From an uncultured bacterium (lineage in GTDB: Bacteria; Actinomycetota; Coriobacteriia; Coriobacteriales; Coriobacteriaceae): DNA of 7,098 nt. The notes beneath the pieces were generated by a model. That model had not been told where the DNA came from. It searched no databases and was given only the letters and a program-made list of their open reading frames with translations. The DNA lies in assembly GCA_905215225.1 (NCBI GenBank), contig CAJMPM010000072.1, positions 1-7,098 of the forward strand, in the 5' to 3' direction. This document shows, piece after piece, positions 6,204 through 7,098 of this stretch. A program made the position numbers and the translations under genes. The first letter of the stretch is position 1. Each line of letters begins with the position of its first letter.

Positions 6204-6235
6204 GGGTGACATCGAATGAAATCGAAAGGATCATT

Positions 6236-7098
6236 ATGCCCGCGCTCATTACGCATCATCTGTTTGGCGAGGAAAGCATCGACCGTCTTCCGCAGGGCGT
6301 TATTACGTCCGACGAGGAGCGCATCGCCTTTATCCTGGGAAACCAAGGTCCCGACCCGTTTTTCTTCCACATGCTCACGCCGCGCGTTTCCGACTGCACG
6401 TCGCTTGCTCAGGTCATGCACCGCTCGCGCATGTCGCGCCAGTTCTCGTGCCTGCGCGACGGCGTGTCGCACCTGCAGCCGCGCGACGCCAATCTGGGCC
6501 GCGCCTTTGCGCTGGGCCTGCTGTCTCACTATGTACTCGACCGCAATGCCCACCCCTTTGTCTACGAGCAGCAGTTTGGCATTGTAGATTCCGATCCCGA
6601 GCTCGAGGCTTCGGGCAGCCAAGTTCACGCCGTGCTCGAAAGCGATCTGGACGTGCTGATGCTACAGCTCAAGCGCGACGGTGCCACGGTCGAGGATTAT
6701 CCGCCGGCGGGCGAGATCGTCACCACCGATCGCATCAATCGCGTGGCCGGCGTGCTGATGAGCTATGTTGCCGGACGCGTGTACGGCATTGACATTCCGG
6801 CGGGGGAGTACGGTGCTGCCGTTGCCAATATGCAGCGACTTTACCGCGCGATTGAGCCGGCCGGCTCCGCAAAGACGCGCGCGATCTCGCTGGTTGAGGG
6901 CTTGGTGCATGACTACTCGCTGCTCGACGGCCTTGCTCATCGCGTGACGACGGAGCTGCCCGAGCGCACCGGTAACCTGGGCCACCTGACATGGAAGAAC
7001 CCCTTTACCGATGAGGTCTCGACCGAGAGCTTCCCCGAGGTCTTTGAGCGCGCGCTGACCGATTACGAGCTCACCGTTGCCCGCTTTATCGAGACCGG
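6236..7098 (+). CDS. Zinc-dependent phospholipase C family protein, 3' end outside the window
   Basis: The frame is open from the ATG at 6236 to the window edge, giving 287 residues so far. AAAGGA at 6225-6230 is the ribosome binding site. The N-terminus PALITHHLFG, then GNQGPDPFFFH (35-45), FALGLLSHYVLDRNAHPF (91-108) and VHAVLESDLDVLM (130-142) follow the order seen in bacterial zinc-dependent phospholipase C-like proteins. Likely metal ligands among these are His7 or His8, Asp40, His98, Asp102, His106, His131 and Glu135. There is no signal peptide. In the secreted Bacillus-type enzymes a mature N-terminal Trp takes part in zinc binding, so this protein is probably cytosolic and need not be a phospholipase. 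The C-terminal part seen here (about 190-287) has no motif I recognise. Its strand matches the regulator gene 92 bases upstream, but a functional link is not evident. Confidence 0.82.
   Translation, partial: MPALITHHLFGEESIDRLPQGVITSDEERIAFILGNQGPDPFFFHMLTPRVSDCTSLAQVMHRSRMSRQFSCLRDGVSHLQPRDANLGRAFALGLLSHYVLDRNAHPFVYEQQFGIVDSDPELEASGSQVHAVLESDLDVLMLQLKRDGATVEDYPPAGEIVTTDRINRVAGVLMSYVAGRVYGIDIPAGEYGAAVANMQRLYRAIEPAGSAKTRAISLVEGLVHDYSLLDGLAHRVTTELPERTGNLGHLTWKNPFTDEVSTESFPEVFERALTDYELTVARFIET

Noticed and set aside
1..7098. CRISPR arrays, tRNA or rRNA genes, insertion sequences, attachment sites
   Set aside because: No regularly spaced direct repeats, cloverleaf-like segments, transposase motifs or flanking terminal repeats were seen.

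Overview
The window looks like a stretch of chromosome from a high-GC, Gram-positive gut anaerobe of the class Coriobacteriia, most likely Collinsella or a close relative. That assignment is an inference. It rests on the strongly G/C-ending codons, strong AGGAGG-type ribosome binding sites, the cysteine-rich cytoplasmic enzyme, and the combination of a LytS/LytTR two-component pair with a zinc-dependent phospholipase C-like protein. No rRNA, tRNA, CRISPR array, insertion sequence or phage gene is visible.

Layout. On the minus strand, 1-647 holds the 5' part of a membrane-anchored C39-like cysteine peptidase. It is cut by the window edge three residues after its presumed catalytic cysteine. 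A 359-base divergent gap (648-1006) follows and carries several inverted repeats, the best being a perfect 11+1+11 palindrome at 820-842. All remaining genes are on the plus strand: an APC-superfamily amino acid permease (1007-2458), an imidazolonepropionase/prolidase-like amidohydrolase (2589-3866), an intrinsic terminator (3925-3950), a LytS-type histidine kinase (3985-5370), its LytTR response regulator (5409-6143), and the 5' part of a zinc-dependent phospholipase C family gene (6236 to the edge). Both edge genes are open-ended.

How the genes may work together. Permease and amidohydrolase look like a two-gene import-and-hydrolyse module: the permease would bring in an amino acid, dipeptide or acylated amino compound, and the cytosolic binuclear metal hydrolase would cleave it. 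The hairpin between them lacks a U-tract, so read-through is plausible. The kinase and regulator form a separate unit behind a terminator. Their position suggests, but does not show, that they control the permease/hydrolase pair. The kinase has almost no extracellular part, so its signal is probably read through its GAF domain or within the membrane.

I see no clearly new defence or mobile system. The parts most worth a second look are the palindrome-rich divergent gap, the unassigned substrate of the permease/hydrolase pair, and the C39 protein with its long basic disordered N-terminus.
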